From Methylobacterium brachiatum (lineage in GTDB: Bacteria; Pseudomonadota; Alphaproteobacteria; Rhizobiales; Beijerinckiaceae), in assembly GCF_020523825.1 (NCBI RefSeq), contig NZ_JAJALK010000004.1, positions 496,001-560,000 of the forward strand: a stretch of DNA of 64,000 nucleotides. Direction: 5' to 3'. Positions within the stretch are counted from its first letter, which is position 1; each line of letters begins with the position of its first letter. The position numbers and the translations under genes were made by a program. The notes beneath the pieces were generated by a model. The model was not told the origin of the DNA, searched no databases, and saw only the letters and a program-made list of their open reading frames with translations. Shown piece by piece: positions 8,655 to 17,326 of this stretch.

Positions 8655-9650
8655 TTACCCCACCCGCCGCGACGGCAGCCGCAGCCCCGGGGCCGGCCGC
8701 TCGAGCAGGACTTCCCGACGGAAGCGCACCAGCCGCGCAGGCCGGCCGGCGGTGCCGCTGGTGAGGGCTTCGGTCTCCTCCACCAACCCCTGCTGGGCCA
8801 CGAGACGCCGGAAGTTCTGCTTGTGCAGCTGCGTGCCCGACAGCGCCTCGACGGTGCGCTGGAGCTGGAGCAGGGTGAAGGCCGGGGGCATCAGCTCGAA
8901 CACCACCGGGCGATACTTGATCTTGCCGCGCAGGCGGCTGATCGCGGTCGCCAGGACCCGGCGGTGGTCGAAGGCCATGGGCACGCCGGTCGGGTCGTTC
9001 GGCACCGCCGGCCCGGCATTGCCCCGCGCTTCCGGGATCAGGCCGGCCTCGAACAGCAATTCGTAGCGCTCGAGCACGCGCTCCTCGTTCCAGGTGCCGC
9101 CGTTCATCCCGAAGGTGAGGCCCAGACGGTCGTGGCGGCGGGTGCGGATCGCGCAATCCGCGGGCTCGGCCGCCCAGGCCGCGAGCCGCGCCTCGATCGC
9201 GTCGAGCTGGGGCGGGCGGCCGTTGCGGAAATCCTCGTACGGGAGGTAGCGGTACCAGTTCTGCCACGCCGCTTCGGCGAGGCCGGCCGGGCGCTCCTCG
9301 CGGACCAGGGCGAGATAGGCCACCGAGAGCGCGTGCGCCTCCGGCGCCTCCTCCCCGCCGGAGCGGTCGCGGTCGCCGAAGGTGTAGAGCTGCTCGACAT
9401 AGCCGAGGCGCTGGTGGGTCTGGCGCTCCACCCAGGCGCGCAGGCCGCGCTCCAGGGTGGCGTGCTCGGGCACGAGCGGCCCGGCCGGCAGGCCGTCGCC
9501 GCGGCCCGGAGCCTGGTCCGGCACCCGGATGGTCAGGGCGCGCGGCTCGCCCTTGGTTGCCGCGACGATCACAGCGACGAGGCCCACGGAGGAGCGCTCC
9601 GGCAGGGCCTGTGCCCCGCCCGCACCCGTCTGCGCCTCACCGACCGTCAT
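8655..9650 (-). CDS. NrtR-like regulator: degenerate Nudix domain plus winged helix
   Basis: A 331-residue protein with an N-terminal Nudix fold and a C-terminal winged helix typical of NrtR regulators (FTLLQLQRTVEAL, KQNFRRLV, GRPARLVRFR). Aligning the Nudix box on its final glycine (RQTHQRLGY) shows that the catalytic REUxEE acids are replaced by Gln, His and Arg, so I expect no hydrolase activity and a ligand-sensing role instead. NrtR proteins usually sense ADP-ribose and control NAD genes; here the divergent genes are thiE-thiD. The ATG at 9650 follows GAGGG; the frame is open to 9890 through Pro/Arg-rich non-family sequence. Function by family is good, target is inferred. Confidence 0.8.
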   Translation of the reverse strand: MTVGEAQTGAGGAQALPERSSVGLVAVIVAATKGEPRALTIRVPDQAPGRGDGLPAGPLVPEHATLERGLRAWVERQTHQRLGYVEQLYTFGDRDRSGGEEAPEAHALSVAYLALVREERPAGLAEAAWQNWYRYLPYEDFRNGRPPQLDAIEARLAAWAAEPADCAIRTRRHDRLGLTFGMNGGTWNEERVLERYELLFEAGLIPEARGNAGPAVPNDPTGVPMAFDHRRVLATAISRLRGKIKYRPVVFELMPPAFTLLQLQRTVEALSGTQLHKQNFRRLVAQQGLVEETEALTSGTAGRPARLVRFRREVLLERPAPGLRLPSRRVG

Positions 9651-9699
9651 CGTCCCTCGAACGCCTCCGCCGCCGGGCGCGGAATCCCGGATCGGATGA

Positions 9700-9713
9700 G
9701 CCCCTATAGGGGC
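9700..9713. promoter_or_regulatory. Perfect 14-bp palindrome, candidate NrtR-like operator
   Basis: GCCCCTATAGGGGC is a perfect palindrome 50 bp upstream of the NrtR-like start, within the 299-bp divergent gap (9651-9949) before thiE. The rest of that gap is very GC-rich; I see no TPP riboswitch signature in it. Role inferred from symmetry and position only. Confidence 0.4.
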
Positions 9714-9949
9714 ACAGGATCGTGGCGCGTCAACGCGGCGGTGTGATCCGGCTTCCGGGTCCGGGACCGGAGTCTCCGCGCGCACGGGGATCCCGGCCGA
9801 TGGACCGGGCAGCGGGGGCCGCCAGGCAGACGCGATCCGGGGGGCGGCCAGTCCGGCGGCGCGCTTGCCAACGCGACCGCGGCTGCCCAAACAGGGCCGC
9901 CCGAGAGGTGCCGGCGCGGGGCCGGTCGGGGCGGGGGCAGGCGACCACG

Positions 9950-10660
9950 ATGGCAGCGAGCGCGATCTCCGCGACGGCCGGGAGCCGGCCCGTCGATCTG
10001 CGGCTCTACGGTCTCCTCGATGTCGGCGTCTGCGGCGCGGACGGCGACCATCTGGCCCGGCTCGCCGCCGATGCGGTGACGGGCGGCGCGACCCTGCTCC
10101 AGTACCGCGAGAAGGACATTCCGGATGCCCGCGCGGCGCTCGCGCGGATCCGGGCGATCCAGGCCGCCGTCGGGGGGCGGGTGCCGGTGCTGGTCAACGA
10201 CCGGGTCGACCTGGCCCTGGCGGCGGGCGCGGACGGCGTCCATCTCGGCCAGAGCGACCTCCACCCGGCCGAGGCGCGCCGCCTCCTGGGGGAGGGGGCG
10301 ATCATCGGGTTGACCGTGAAGACCGCCGCCCAGGCCGACGAGCTGTACCGGCTCCCGGTCGACTACGCCTGTATCGGCGGCGTCTTCGCCACGACCAGCA
10401 AGGACAATCCCGACCCGCCGGTCGGCCTCGACGGCTTCGCCCGCATCGCCTTCCGGGCGCGGCTCGCCCGGGGCGCGAGCCTGCCGCTCGGCGCCATCGC
10501 GGGGATCGGCCTGCACAACGCCGCCGACGTGATCGGCGCCGGGGCGGACGGCGTCGCGGTGATCACCGCCCTGTTCGGGACGGAACCGGTGCGGCAGCGC
10601 GCCCGGGAGCTGCGCGCGGCCATCGACGCGGCCCTGGCGGCGCGGGGCGCCGCCCGATGA
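9950..10660 (+). CDS. thiE: Thiamine phosphate synthase
   Basis: ThiE (236 residues) joins HMP pyrophosphate and the thiazole phosphate to give thiamine monophosphate. Family blocks are clear: [35 protein letters not shown], the phosphate loop region [15 protein letters not shown], and a C-terminal AIAGIG. I chose the ATG at 9950, which begins a few residues before the first beta strand; the frame is open from 9722 but the leader is Arg/Pro-rich and not family-like. Its stop overlaps the thiD start (ATGA), so the two are co-translated. No thiamine riboswitch is recognisable upstream. Confidence 0.94.
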   Translation: MAASAISATAGSRPVDLRLYGLLDVGVCGADGDHLARLAADAVTGGATLLQYREKDIPDARAALARIRAIQAAVGGRVPVLVNDRVDLALAAGADGVHLGQSDLHPAEARRLLGEGAIIGLTVKTAAQADELYRLPVDYACIGGVFATTSKDNPDPPVGLDGFARIAFRARLARGASLPLGAIAGIGLHNAADVIGAGADGVAVITALFGTEPVRQRARELRAAIDAALAARGAAR

Positions 10661-11472
10661 GCGGCGCCAGCCCCATCGCGGTCACCATCGCGGGCTCGGA
10701 TTCCGGCGGCGGGGCCGGCATCCAGGCCGACCTCAAGACCTTCTCGGCCCTCGGCGTCTACGGCGCGAGCGTGATCACCGCGCTCACCGCCCAGAACACA
10801 CGGGGGGTCCAGGGCATCCACGACGTGCCGGCCGCGTTCGTGGCCCAACAGATCGACAGCGTCTTCTCCGACCTCGCGGTCGACGCGGTGAAGATCGGCA
10901 TGCTGTCGCAGATCGCGGTGATCGACGCGGTCGCCGACGGGCTGGCGCAGCAGGCCGGGACGATCCCGGTGGTCCTCGACCCCGTGATGGTCGCCACCAG
11001 CGGCGACCGGCTGATCTCGGAGGACGCCGTGGCGGCGCTCCGGGACAGGCTGCTGACGCGGGCCGACCTGATCACCCCCAACCTGCCGGAGGCGGCGGTG
11101 CTGCTCGGCGAGGCCTTGGCCGAGGACGAGGCCGGCGCAGCCGCCCAGGCCCGGCGGCTGGTGGCTTTGGGCGCCCGCGCCGTGCTGATCAAGGGCGGCC
11201 ACGGGCACGGCGCCATGAGCGTCGATCACCTCGTGACCGCCGACGGTCACGCGCAGACCTTCGCAGCGCCGCGGCTCACCACGCAGAACACCCACGGCAC
11301 CGGCTGCACCCTCTCCTCGGCGATCGCGGCGGGCCTCGCCCGGGGCCTGGAGCTGCCGGCGGCGGTGACGCTGGCCAAGGATTACCTGACGGCGGCCCTC
11401 AACGCTGCGGACCGGCTGGCGATCGGCTCCGGCCACGGCCCGGTCCACCACTTTCACGCGATCTGGCCCTGA
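10657..11472 (+). CDS. thiD: Bifunctional hydroxymethylpyrimidine/phosphomethylpyrimidine kinase
   Basis: ThiD (271 residues) phosphorylates HMP twice to the pyrophosphate that ThiE consumes. The ribokinase-like signatures are visible: [20 protein letters not shown] at the N-terminus, [35 protein letters not shown] and the anion-hole motif [17 protein letters not shown]. The gene starts inside the thiE stop codon, so it is the second gene of a two-gene salvage/condensation operon. No thiamine ring-forming genes (thiC, thiG, thiO) lie in the window. After it there is a GC hairpin-like stretch near 11485-11505 but no clear T-run. Confidence 0.95.
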   Translation: MSGASPIAVTIAGSDSGGGAGIQADLKTFSALGVYGASVITALTAQNTRGVQGIHDVPAAFVAQQIDSVFSDLAVDAVKIGMLSQIAVIDAVADGLAQQAGTIPVVLDPVMVATSGDRLISEDAVAALRDRLLTRADLITPNLPEAAVLLGEALAEDEAGAAAQARRLVALGARAVLIKGGHGHGAMSVDHLVTADGHAQTFAAPRLTTQNTHGTGCTLSSAIAAGLARGLELPAAVTLAKDYLTAALNAADRLAIGSGHGPVHHFHAIWP

Positions 11473-11569
11473 CTTCAGGGGGGTAGCCGCCTTGCGCCCG
11501 GGCGGCGATTGCGTTTGAAGAAGCGCACGATCGTTCGGATAACGGAACGGCCTAGGTGGACCGGTGACG

Positions 11570-12196
11570 ATGCAGGATCAGGCGGAACGGCCCGACAGGG
11601 CGCGCGGACGCGACCTGCTGACCGGGGCGCAGGTGCTCTCCGGCCAGCTCGGCAAGACGATCCAGCGCCTGCGCAAGGCCTACAACCTCTCGCTGTCGGA
11701 GCTCGCCGAGCAATCGGGCGTGGCGAAATCGATCATCAGCCAGATCGAGCGCAACGAGACCAACCCGACGCTGGCGACGATCTGGCGCCTCTCCCAGGCC
11801 CTCGACGTGTCGATCGACCGGGTGCTGGCGGCCGGCGACGAGGAGCCGTTCATCGAGAAGACCTCCCGGGCGGATACGCCGATCCTGGTCTCGGAGGACG
11901 GCAAGGTCCGGCTGGCGATCATCGGCTGGATCAAGACGATCGAGTGGCTGCAATGGTACGAGGTCACGGCCGATCTCGGCGGCGTCCTCGATTCGGACCC
12001 GCACCAGCGCGGCTCGGTCGAATCGCTCTCGGTCGCCGAGGGCGCGTTCGAGGTCGAGATCGGCGGCAGCGTGCAGCGGGCCCGGGCCGGCGAGACCCTG
12101 CGCTACCGCTGCGACCGCCCCCACCTCGTGCGCTGCATCGAGGGCCCCGCCCGGGCCACCATGGTGGTGATCATGAAGGCGGCCGTGATGGAGTGA
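11570..12196 (+). CDS. XRE-family HTH regulator with C-terminal cupin domain
   Basis: A 208-residue regulator. Residues about 28-82 form a Cro/CI-type HTH ([37 protein letters not shown]), and residues about 125-205 a small cupin (the [17 protein letters not shown] to RATMVVIM region) that would bind a small ligand. AGGTGG ends 10 bases before the ATG at 11570; a GTG at 11564 is the other possible start. The last 26 bases overlap the 3' end of metA on the opposite strand. Target genes are unknown; XRE-cupin proteins often regulate amino acid or polyamine metabolism. Confidence 0.9.
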   Translation: MQDQAERPDRARGRDLLTGAQVLSGQLGKTIQRLRKAYNLSLSELAEQSGVAKSIISQIERNETNPTLATIWRLSQALDVSIDRVLAAGDEEPFIEKTSRADTPILVSEDGKVRLAIIGWIKTIEWLQWYEVTADLGGVLDSDPHQRGSVESLSVAEGAFEVEIGGSVQRARAGETLRYRCDRPHLVRCIEGPARATMVVIMKAAVME

Positions 12197-13109
12197 GGCT
12201 CTCGGCCTCACCGATCCGGGCCGGGTCGAACGGCGTGGTCCGATAGATCTCGCTGATCCAGTTGCCGAACAGCAGGTGCGCGTGGCTCCGCCAGGAATTG
12301 CGCGGCGGCTTCGACGGGTCGTCGTCGGGGAAGTAATGGGCCGGCACCGCCGCGCCGGCATCGCGGATGTACTCGTCGGCGAGCGTGGCCGTATCGTATT
12401 CCAGGTGATTGAACATGTGGAGCGACCGGCGATCCGGATCGCTCAGGAGGCACAGGCCGGTCTCCGGGCTGTCGGCCAGGATGGACAGGCCGCTTCCCTC
12501 CGGGATGTCCTCCCGGCGCACCTCCGTCCAGCGGGAAACCGGGACGCAGAACTCGTCCGAGAAGCCGCGCAGATAGGGTGAGGCCGGGGCGTGATTCCGG
12601 TGGTGGAACACGCCGAACGCCTTGTGCGGGAGCGTCCGCTTCGGGATTCCGTAGAAGTGGTAGACGGCCGCCTGCGCCGCCCAGCAGATCGTCAGACAGC
12701 TATGGACGTTCGAGCGCGTCCAGTCGAACACGCGACACAGCTCGGCCCAGTATCGCACCGCCTCGAAGGGCAGCCGCTCGACCGGGGCTCCCGTGACGAT
12801 GAACCCGTCGAACCGCTCCTCCCGGACATCGCTCCAGGGCCGATAGAACGCATCCATGTGTTCGGCGGGGGTGTTGCGGGCGACATGGTCGGTCATCCGG
12901 ACCAGGGTCAGCTCGACCTGGAGCGGGCTCGAACCGAGCAGGCGGGCGACCTGCGTCTCGGTGCTGATCTTGTTGGGCATCAGGTTGAGCAGGCCGATCC
13001 GCAGCGGCCGGATGTCCTGACGGACCGCGTCGGTCTCGCGCATCACCACGACGCCTTCGGCCTCCAGGGCGCGGGCTGCGGGGAGATCGTCGGGGATCTT
13101 GATCGGCAC
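12171..13109 (-). CDS. metA: Homoserine O-acyltransferase MetA (probably acetyl-CoA specific)
   Basis: MetA (312 residues) acylates homoserine at the start of methionine synthesis. The catalytic cysteine is in [12 protein letters not shown], with the His-Glu relay in [15 protein letters not shown]. The specificity loop reads [10 protein letters not shown]: in this family a Glu directly after GAPV (Glu111 of the Bacillus cereus enzyme) goes with acetyl-CoA, whereas the succinyl enzyme of E. coli has Gly there. I therefore predict an acetyltransferase despite the common 'succinyltransferase' label. The start is GTG at 13109 with AGGGA upstream. No SAM-II riboswitch signature is recognisable in the 260-bp gap upstream. 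Confidence 0.93.
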   Translation of the reverse strand: MPIKIPDDLPAARALEAEGVVVMRETDAVRQDIRPLRIGLLNLMPNKISTETQVARLLGSSPLQVELTLVRMTDHVARNTPAEHMDAFYRPWSDVREERFDGFIVTGAPVERLPFEAVRYWAELCRVFDWTRSNVHSCLTICWAAQAAVYHFYGIPKRTLPHKAFGVFHHRNHAPASPYLRGFSDEFCVPVSRWTEVRREDIPEGSGLSILADSPETGLCLLSDPDRRSLHMFNHLEYDTATLADEYIRDAGAAVPAHYFPDDDPSKPPRNSWRSHAHLLFGNWISEIYRTTPFDPARIGEAESLTPSRPPS

Positions 13110-13143
13110 GGTGCGTCGTCCCTGTCTTCCGGGGCCGACCTCC

Positions 13144-13192
13144 GTGGCTTGATCCGCTTGGTTGCCGGCTCGGCCACATCCTCCTTGCGGAG
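13144..13192 (-). other. Hairpins in the metA leader
   Basis: On the transcribed strand this stretch can form GTGGC/GCCAC (13173-13177 with 13144-13148) and a short CTCC-GCAA-GGAG hairpin with a GNRA loop (13181-13192). They lie 35-85 bases before the metA start. They do not match the SAM-II consensus that often precedes alphaproteobacterial metA, so a regulatory role is only a possibility. Confidence 0.25.
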
Positions 13193-13369
13193 CGCCACCT
13201 TGCCCGGATCGGCAGGTTGGCGTCGGGTGTCGGCCCGACTCTTGATGTGCGGCCAGGATTACCGAGACGGCTCAGGTTGTTCAAGGGCCGGCTCGCAGCC
13301 GATCGCGGATTCACGGTGCCTACGGGCGGCCCCGATCGGCACCGTGACGGAGCGATCCCGTTCCGACGC

Positions 13370-14341
13370 CTAGCAGGCGACCGCCTCCGACAGCGCGCGG
13401 TGGCGATAGTCGCGCGGGCTCAGGCCGTAGCGCTCCTTGAAGCGGCGGGAGAAATGAGCTTGGCTGGCGAAGCCGCACGCATAGGCCAGGGTGCCGAGCG
13501 GCATGTGGAGATATCCGGGATCGGCCATGCGGTTGGCCGCAACGCTCAGGCGGCGGTGCCAGATCCAGTCGGAGATGTGCTGTCCGCGCTCGTGGAACAG
13601 CTCCTGAAGGCGCCGCAGCGACACGCCGGTCGCGGCCGCGAGGTGGGGCGGATCCAGCGTCTGGTCGTGGAGGTTGGCCTCGATATAGGCCTTGGCGCGC
13701 TGGACCACGACGCTGCCGTGAACCGGCCGGGGCACCTCCTGCGCCATGCGCTCGGCCAGGCTGGCGACGACGAGATCGATTCCCACCCCGACCATGCGCT
13801 CGGCCACGTGAGCGGGCAGCCGGTCCCCCTCGCGCAGGAGGTTGGACAGGAACGAGCGGGTCAGGGTCGTGACCGGCAACTCGCCGCCGACGGTCAGGCC
13901 GGCGAAGATCCGGGCGGGACCCAGCACGCCCTCCAGCCGCTCGCGCGGGATCGCGATGGCCAGCACCTCGCTGTAGCCGTTGTGCTCGATCGTCCAGGGC
14001 GTGTTCGTGTCTCGGATCGCGAAGTCGCCGGCCGTGTCCGTGCTCGATCGATCGTTCTGGTCCGAGCGCACGGTGCCGGTCAGCACCATGCTCATGAACA
14101 GATGATCGGTCTTGTGATTTTCGTGCCGGAGCGTCCGCGGTGTCGTCGCCGCGCGGAGATTGCGCAGCGCGAACTTCGTGAAGTCCAGACCGCCGATACT
14201 GACGCCGTCGATCGTCGCGTCGAACGGCTCCTCGCCCAGGCAGTTCTGCGCCATCGGGACGAGGCGATCTTCGCAAACATCCCGCCAGCTGCGAAACCGA
14301 TCTTTCGGTAAAACCCCGTCCGTCGAGAAGATGGTCTGCAT
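13370..14341 (-). CDS. AraC family transcriptional regulator
   Basis: A 323-residue regulator with an N-terminal AraC-binding-like sensor domain and a C-terminal double HTH. The second HTH is conserved (LAYACGFASQAHFSRRFKERYGLSPRDYR), and the first contains LAAATGVSLRRLQELFHERGQ. I chose the ATG at 14341; an in-frame start at 14401 would add residues containing no recognisable domain. Upstream lies a promoter region with TTGCAAC/CTGCAACC repeats and a CACATGTG palindrome. No obvious target is adjacent, so the inducer and regulon remain unknown. Confidence 0.9.
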   Translation of the reverse strand: MQTIFSTDGVLPKDRFRSWRDVCEDRLVPMAQNCLGEEPFDATIDGVSIGGLDFTKFALRNLRAATTPRTLRHENHKTDHLFMSMVLTGTVRSDQNDRSSTDTAGDFAIRDTNTPWTIEHNGYSEVLAIAIPRERLEGVLGPARIFAGLTVGGELPVTTLTRSFLSNLLREGDRLPAHVAERMVGVGIDLVVASLAERMAQEVPRPVHGSVVVQRAKAYIEANLHDQTLDPPHLAAATGVSLRRLQELFHERGQHISDWIWHRRLSVAANRMADPGYLHMPLGTLAYACGFASQAHFSRRFKERYGLSPRDYRHRALSEAVAC

Positions 14342-14395
14342 CGCGGCCGCCCTATGGCCGCGATTGTTGCAACCTGCAACCATAAAGTTTGCAAA

Positions 14396-14409
14396 GTACA
14401 CATGTGCAC
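14396..14409. promoter_or_regulatory. Palindrome upstream of the AraC gene
   Basis: GTACACATGTGCAC contains the perfect 8-bp palindrome CACATGTG, 55-70 bp upstream of the AraC-type gene and next to repeated TGCAAC units (14368-14382). The surrounding 281-bp gap (14342-14622) holds no gene that I can support. Could be an autoregulatory or global-regulator site. Confidence 0.3.
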
Positions 14410-14622
14410 AATCGGAGGCAGAGGTTTGGCCCGCCTGCCGCGTGCCCCGCGCATTCCGGCGCGCTCACCTGACGTGCTTCCGTCCAAGCGGCAGGGACCA
14501 TCGATCCGCGGCGCGCGTCCCTCAGATTGATCGGCGGCGCGGGCCGACGCCTCGCGCCGCCGCCGACCTCAGCCGGCGCGCCGGCTTCCGGAGGTGAGGT
14601 CCCGTGTCTTCGCGCGGAGCCC

Positions 14623-15204
14623 TCAGCGCCCGGTATTCACCCAGCGCACCACGTCGGCCAGCACGGTGGTCAGCGCCTGATCGAGGGCACGGGCGCCGTT
14701 GCCGGCGTCGATCTTGGCCACCGGGACGCGGGCGGTGAAGATCCGGGCGGCGGTCACCTTGCCGGTGCCGTCGGCCACGAGCTTCAGCGAGAGGTCGACC
14801 ACCGCCTCCCCAGTCGTCGCCTGGATGTCGAAGGCGCGGATCTCGCTGATCAGCTGGTAATCGGCCACGACCTTGTCGCCGGGCCGGCTGACCGAGCGGA
14901 GCCGGCCGGAATTCTCCAGGCTCTGGAGGAGGCGGGTCTGGATCAGCCGCGGCAGCCGGTCGGCCCATTGGCCGCCGCCCAGGAAGGCGAGGGCGCCGCC
15001 CGATTCGCGCACGATGATCCGGTCGGCCTCGAAGGGCTGGATGCCCACCGGCTCCGAGACCGCGATGGAGCGGCCGGCCGAGACCGGTCGCCCGGCCGAG
15101 GGCAAAGCCGAGAGGTCGAAGGTCAGCGGTGCCGCGCCGCCACCGCAGCCGCCCAGCAGGGCAGCGAGCAAGGCGGCGGCGAGGAGGTGGGACGAGCGGG
15201 CCAT
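14623..15204 (-). CDS. ABC-type transport auxiliary lipoprotein (PqiC-like)
   Basis: A 193-residue predicted lipoprotein: hydrophobic signal followed by the lipobox LLGGC with the acylated cysteine at residue 20. The body matches the ABC transport auxiliary family (IAVSEPVGIQPFEADRIIVR, WADRLPRLIQTRLLQSLE, ending near VRWVNTGR). Such proteins are usually anchored to the outer membrane and work with MCE proteins in phospholipid transport. It is the last gene of the permease-ATPase-MCE operon, 121 bp after the MCE gene. I chose the ATG at 15204 because it starts the signal peptide; the frame is open upstream to 15303. Confidence 0.88.
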   Translation of the reverse strand: MARSSHLLAAALLAALLGGCGGGAAPLTFDLSALPSAGRPVSAGRSIAVSEPVGIQPFEADRIIVRESGGALAFLGGGQWADRLPRLIQTRLLQSLENSGRLRSVSRPGDKVVADYQLISEIRAFDIQATTGEAVVDLSLKLVADGTGKVTAARIFTARVPVAKIDAGNGARALDQALTTVLADVVRWVNTGR

Positions 15205-15325
15205 ACGCACAACCTGAGAAACCCCGCCGGCGAGCGGCAGAGCTGTATAAGCTATGCCGCAGAAACTATCCCTGGCCTGTATCCGTGCCGTGCGCCGGAA
15301 CACATCGACCCGGCAGCGGACGATT

Positions 15326-16408
15326 TCAGCGGCCGCCGTTGTATTCGGGCAACGACGGCTTGCCCCCGAAGATCACCTGGCTCGGGTCGCGCTCCAGGCT
15401 GCGCACGGTCCGGTTCAGGGTGTTGAGGGTGCGCTGGCCGTCCCCGGACAGGGCCTCCACCTCCCGGCGGCCGGTGCCGCTGAGCCGGCCGAAATTGGTC
15501 GACATGCTGGCGGTGCGCTTGTCGAGATTCTCCGACATGGTGCGGAACGCCTTGCCGGCGTCGCGCACCGAGACCGCCGCGGCCCGGATCTCCGCGAAGG
15601 TGCTGGAGCCCTCCTGGCCGGCGGCGGAGCCGAGGAAGCTCTGGGCGCCGTTGAGCACCCCGTCGATCTTGTTGGCCGAGGCGTTGAGCTTGGCCGCCAG
15701 GGAGCGGGCATCGTGCACCGCCCCCTCGATGTCGGGGCTCGACTTGGACAGGGCGGCCGAGAACCGGTCGGCATTGTCGATCACGTGGCCGAGCTTCACC
15801 CCGTCCACCGCCTTGACCAGGGTCGCGATGTTGGGGCCGACATCGGCGAGCGTCTTCGAGAAGGACTCGACATTGGTGAGCGCGCGATTGATCGCGCCCT
15901 CGTTGCCGGCCACGATCCGGTCCAGCCGGGCCAGCATGTCGTCGGCCCGCTGCGCCACCTGGCGGGCGAGCGCCATCATGTCCTGCATGTCGGAGGAATC
16001 GGCGAAGATCGTCGGCGGCTCGCCATTGGCCATGGGCGTGAGCACGGGCGCGTCGGCGTTGCCGCCCGACAGCGAGATCACCGAGACGCCGGTCAGCATC
16101 GCCGAATCGAGGCGCGCGCGGGTATCGGCCCGGAGCGGCGTCGAGGGATCGACCTTGATCTGGGCCAGCACCCGGCGGGGATCCTGCGGGGCGAGGCGGA
16201 TATCGGTGACCTCGCCGACCTTGATGCCGTTGAAGTTCACGCTCGAGCCGCGGGAGAGGCCCCCGACCGAGCCGGAGAACACGATGCGGACGGTCTGGCT
16301 GACCTGCCGCGACGAGCCGCCGGAGAGCCACAGCACGGTGCCGAAGCCCGCCAGGATGACGGCGAGGGTGAAGGCCCCGATGAGGGCGTAGTTCGCGCGG
16401 GTTTCCAT
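15326..16408 (-). CDS. MlaD/MCE family lipid-transport protein
   Basis: A 360-residue periplasmic substrate-binding subunit anchored by one N-terminal helix (about 8-28, YALIGAFTLAVILAGFGTVLW). The MCE domain spans about residues 38-115 (VGGLSRGSSVNFNGIKVGEV; LTGVSVISLSGG), followed by a long helical tail (about 150-340) of the kind that forms a hydrophobic tunnel in single-MCE proteins. It sits between the ATPase and lipoprotein genes on the same strand. The expected role is moving phospholipids between the inner and outer membranes; direction and lipid are not shown by sequence. Confidence 0.92.
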   Translation of the reverse strand: METRANYALIGAFTLAVILAGFGTVLWLSGGSSRQVSQTVRIVFSGSVGGLSRGSSVNFNGIKVGEVTDIRLAPQDPRRVLAQIKVDPSTPLRADTRARLDSAMLTGVSVISLSGGNADAPVLTPMANGEPPTIFADSSDMQDMMALARQVAQRADDMLARLDRIVAGNEGAINRALTNVESFSKTLADVGPNIATLVKAVDGVKLGHVIDNADRFSAALSKSSPDIEGAVHDARSLAAKLNASANKIDGVLNGAQSFLGSAAGQEGSSTFAEIRAAAVSVRDAGKAFRTMSENLDKRTASMSTNFGRLSGTGRREVEALSGDGQRTLNTLNRTVRSLERDPSQVIFGGKPSLPEYNGGR

Positions 16409-16506
16409 GCGGTCAGCCTGCGGTTCCGCTCGGCGAACAGGATCGGGCCGAGCTGCGGGTCCACGGTCCCGGGCGGGACCGGGACGGGATCAGGGGGAAG
16501 GGACGG

Positions 16507-17316
16507 TCAGGCATGCGCCGGCACGCCGGTGGTGAGGGCGCGGGCGCGCTTGCCGTGGAAATACGAGCGCAACCAGGGATGGTCGCTCGCCAGCATCTCC
16601 TCAATCGTGCCGGCGGCGATGATCTGGCCGTCGCCGAGCGCCGCGATGCGGTCGCAGGCGGTGTAGAGGCTGTCGAGGTCGTGGGTGACCATGAACACGG
16701 TCAGGCCCAGCGTCTCCTTCAGGGTGGAGACGAGGTCGTCGAACTCGCCCGCGCCGATCGGGTCGAGCCCCGAGGTCGGCTCGTCCAGGAACAGGATCTC
16801 GGGATCGAGCGCCAGGGAGCGGGCGAGGGCCGCGCGCTTGATCATGCCGCCGGACAGCTCCGAGGGCAGCTTGTCGGCGGCGTCCGGCTTGAGGCCGACC
16901 ATCTCGATCTTGAGCCGGGCGAACTCGTCGAGCAGGCGCTCGGACAGGTTCAGGTGCTCGCGCATCGGCACCTGGATGTTCTGCTTGACGGTGAGCGCCG
17001 AGAACAGGGCGCCCTGCTGGAACAGCACGCCCCAGCGCTGCTCCATGCGGCGGCGCTCGGCATAGGTCATGCCGTCGACGTCGCGGCCGAACACCTCGAT
17101 CGTGCCCGCGCGCTTGGGCGTGAGGCCGAGGATCGTCCGGGTGAGCACCGACTTGCCCTGGCCCGAGGGCCCGACGAAGCCCATGATCTCGCCGGCCCGG
17201 ATGTCGAGGTTCAGACCTTTCAGGATGTTGCGGTCCCGGAAGCCGACCACGAGGTCGCGCACCCGGATGATGGGCGCGGGGCCGGCTTCGGTCTCGGGCA
17301 TGGCGGGGGCGATCAT
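16507..17316 (-). CDS. ABC transporter ATP-binding protein (MlaF-type)
   Basis: A 269-residue ATPase with Walker A GPSGQGKSVL, the signature LSGGMIKRAALARSLA, Walker B EILFLDEPTSGLDP and a switch His in MVTHDL. The GMIKR variant of the ABC signature is typical of MlaF, the ATPase of the Mla phospholipid transporter. I chose the ATG at 17316, 10 bases after the permease stop; a further ATG at 17301 is possible, and the open frame extends into the permease gene. It is the second gene of the lipid transport operon. Confidence 0.93.
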   Translation of the reverse strand: MIAPAMPETEAGPAPIIRVRDLVVGFRDRNILKGLNLDIRAGEIMGFVGPSGQGKSVLTRTILGLTPKRAGTIEVFGRDVDGMTYAERRRMEQRWGVLFQQGALFSALTVKQNIQVPMREHLNLSERLLDEFARLKIEMVGLKPDAADKLPSELSGGMIKRAALARSLALDPEILFLDEPTSGLDPIGAGEFDDLVSTLKETLGLTVFMVTHDLDSLYTACDRIAALGDGQIIAAGTIEEMLASDHPWLRSYFHGKRARALTTGVPAHA

Positions 17317-17326
17317 CAGGACGGGC

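Noticed and set aside
4721..8764. 1347-codon + strand open frame across the LysR, MFS and cyclase genes
   Set aside because: Crosses three well-supported genes and their promoters; product is low-complexity Arg/Pro/Gly.
9651..9949. TPP riboswitch before thiE-thiD
   Set aside because: No CTGAGA, ACCCTTTGAACCTGA-like or GGGAA blocks in the gap.
13110..13369. SAM-II riboswitch before metA
   Set aside because: This group often has one, but the conserved GTGGTGATTTG and GCCACGTTAAA blocks are not present; only generic hairpins are visible.
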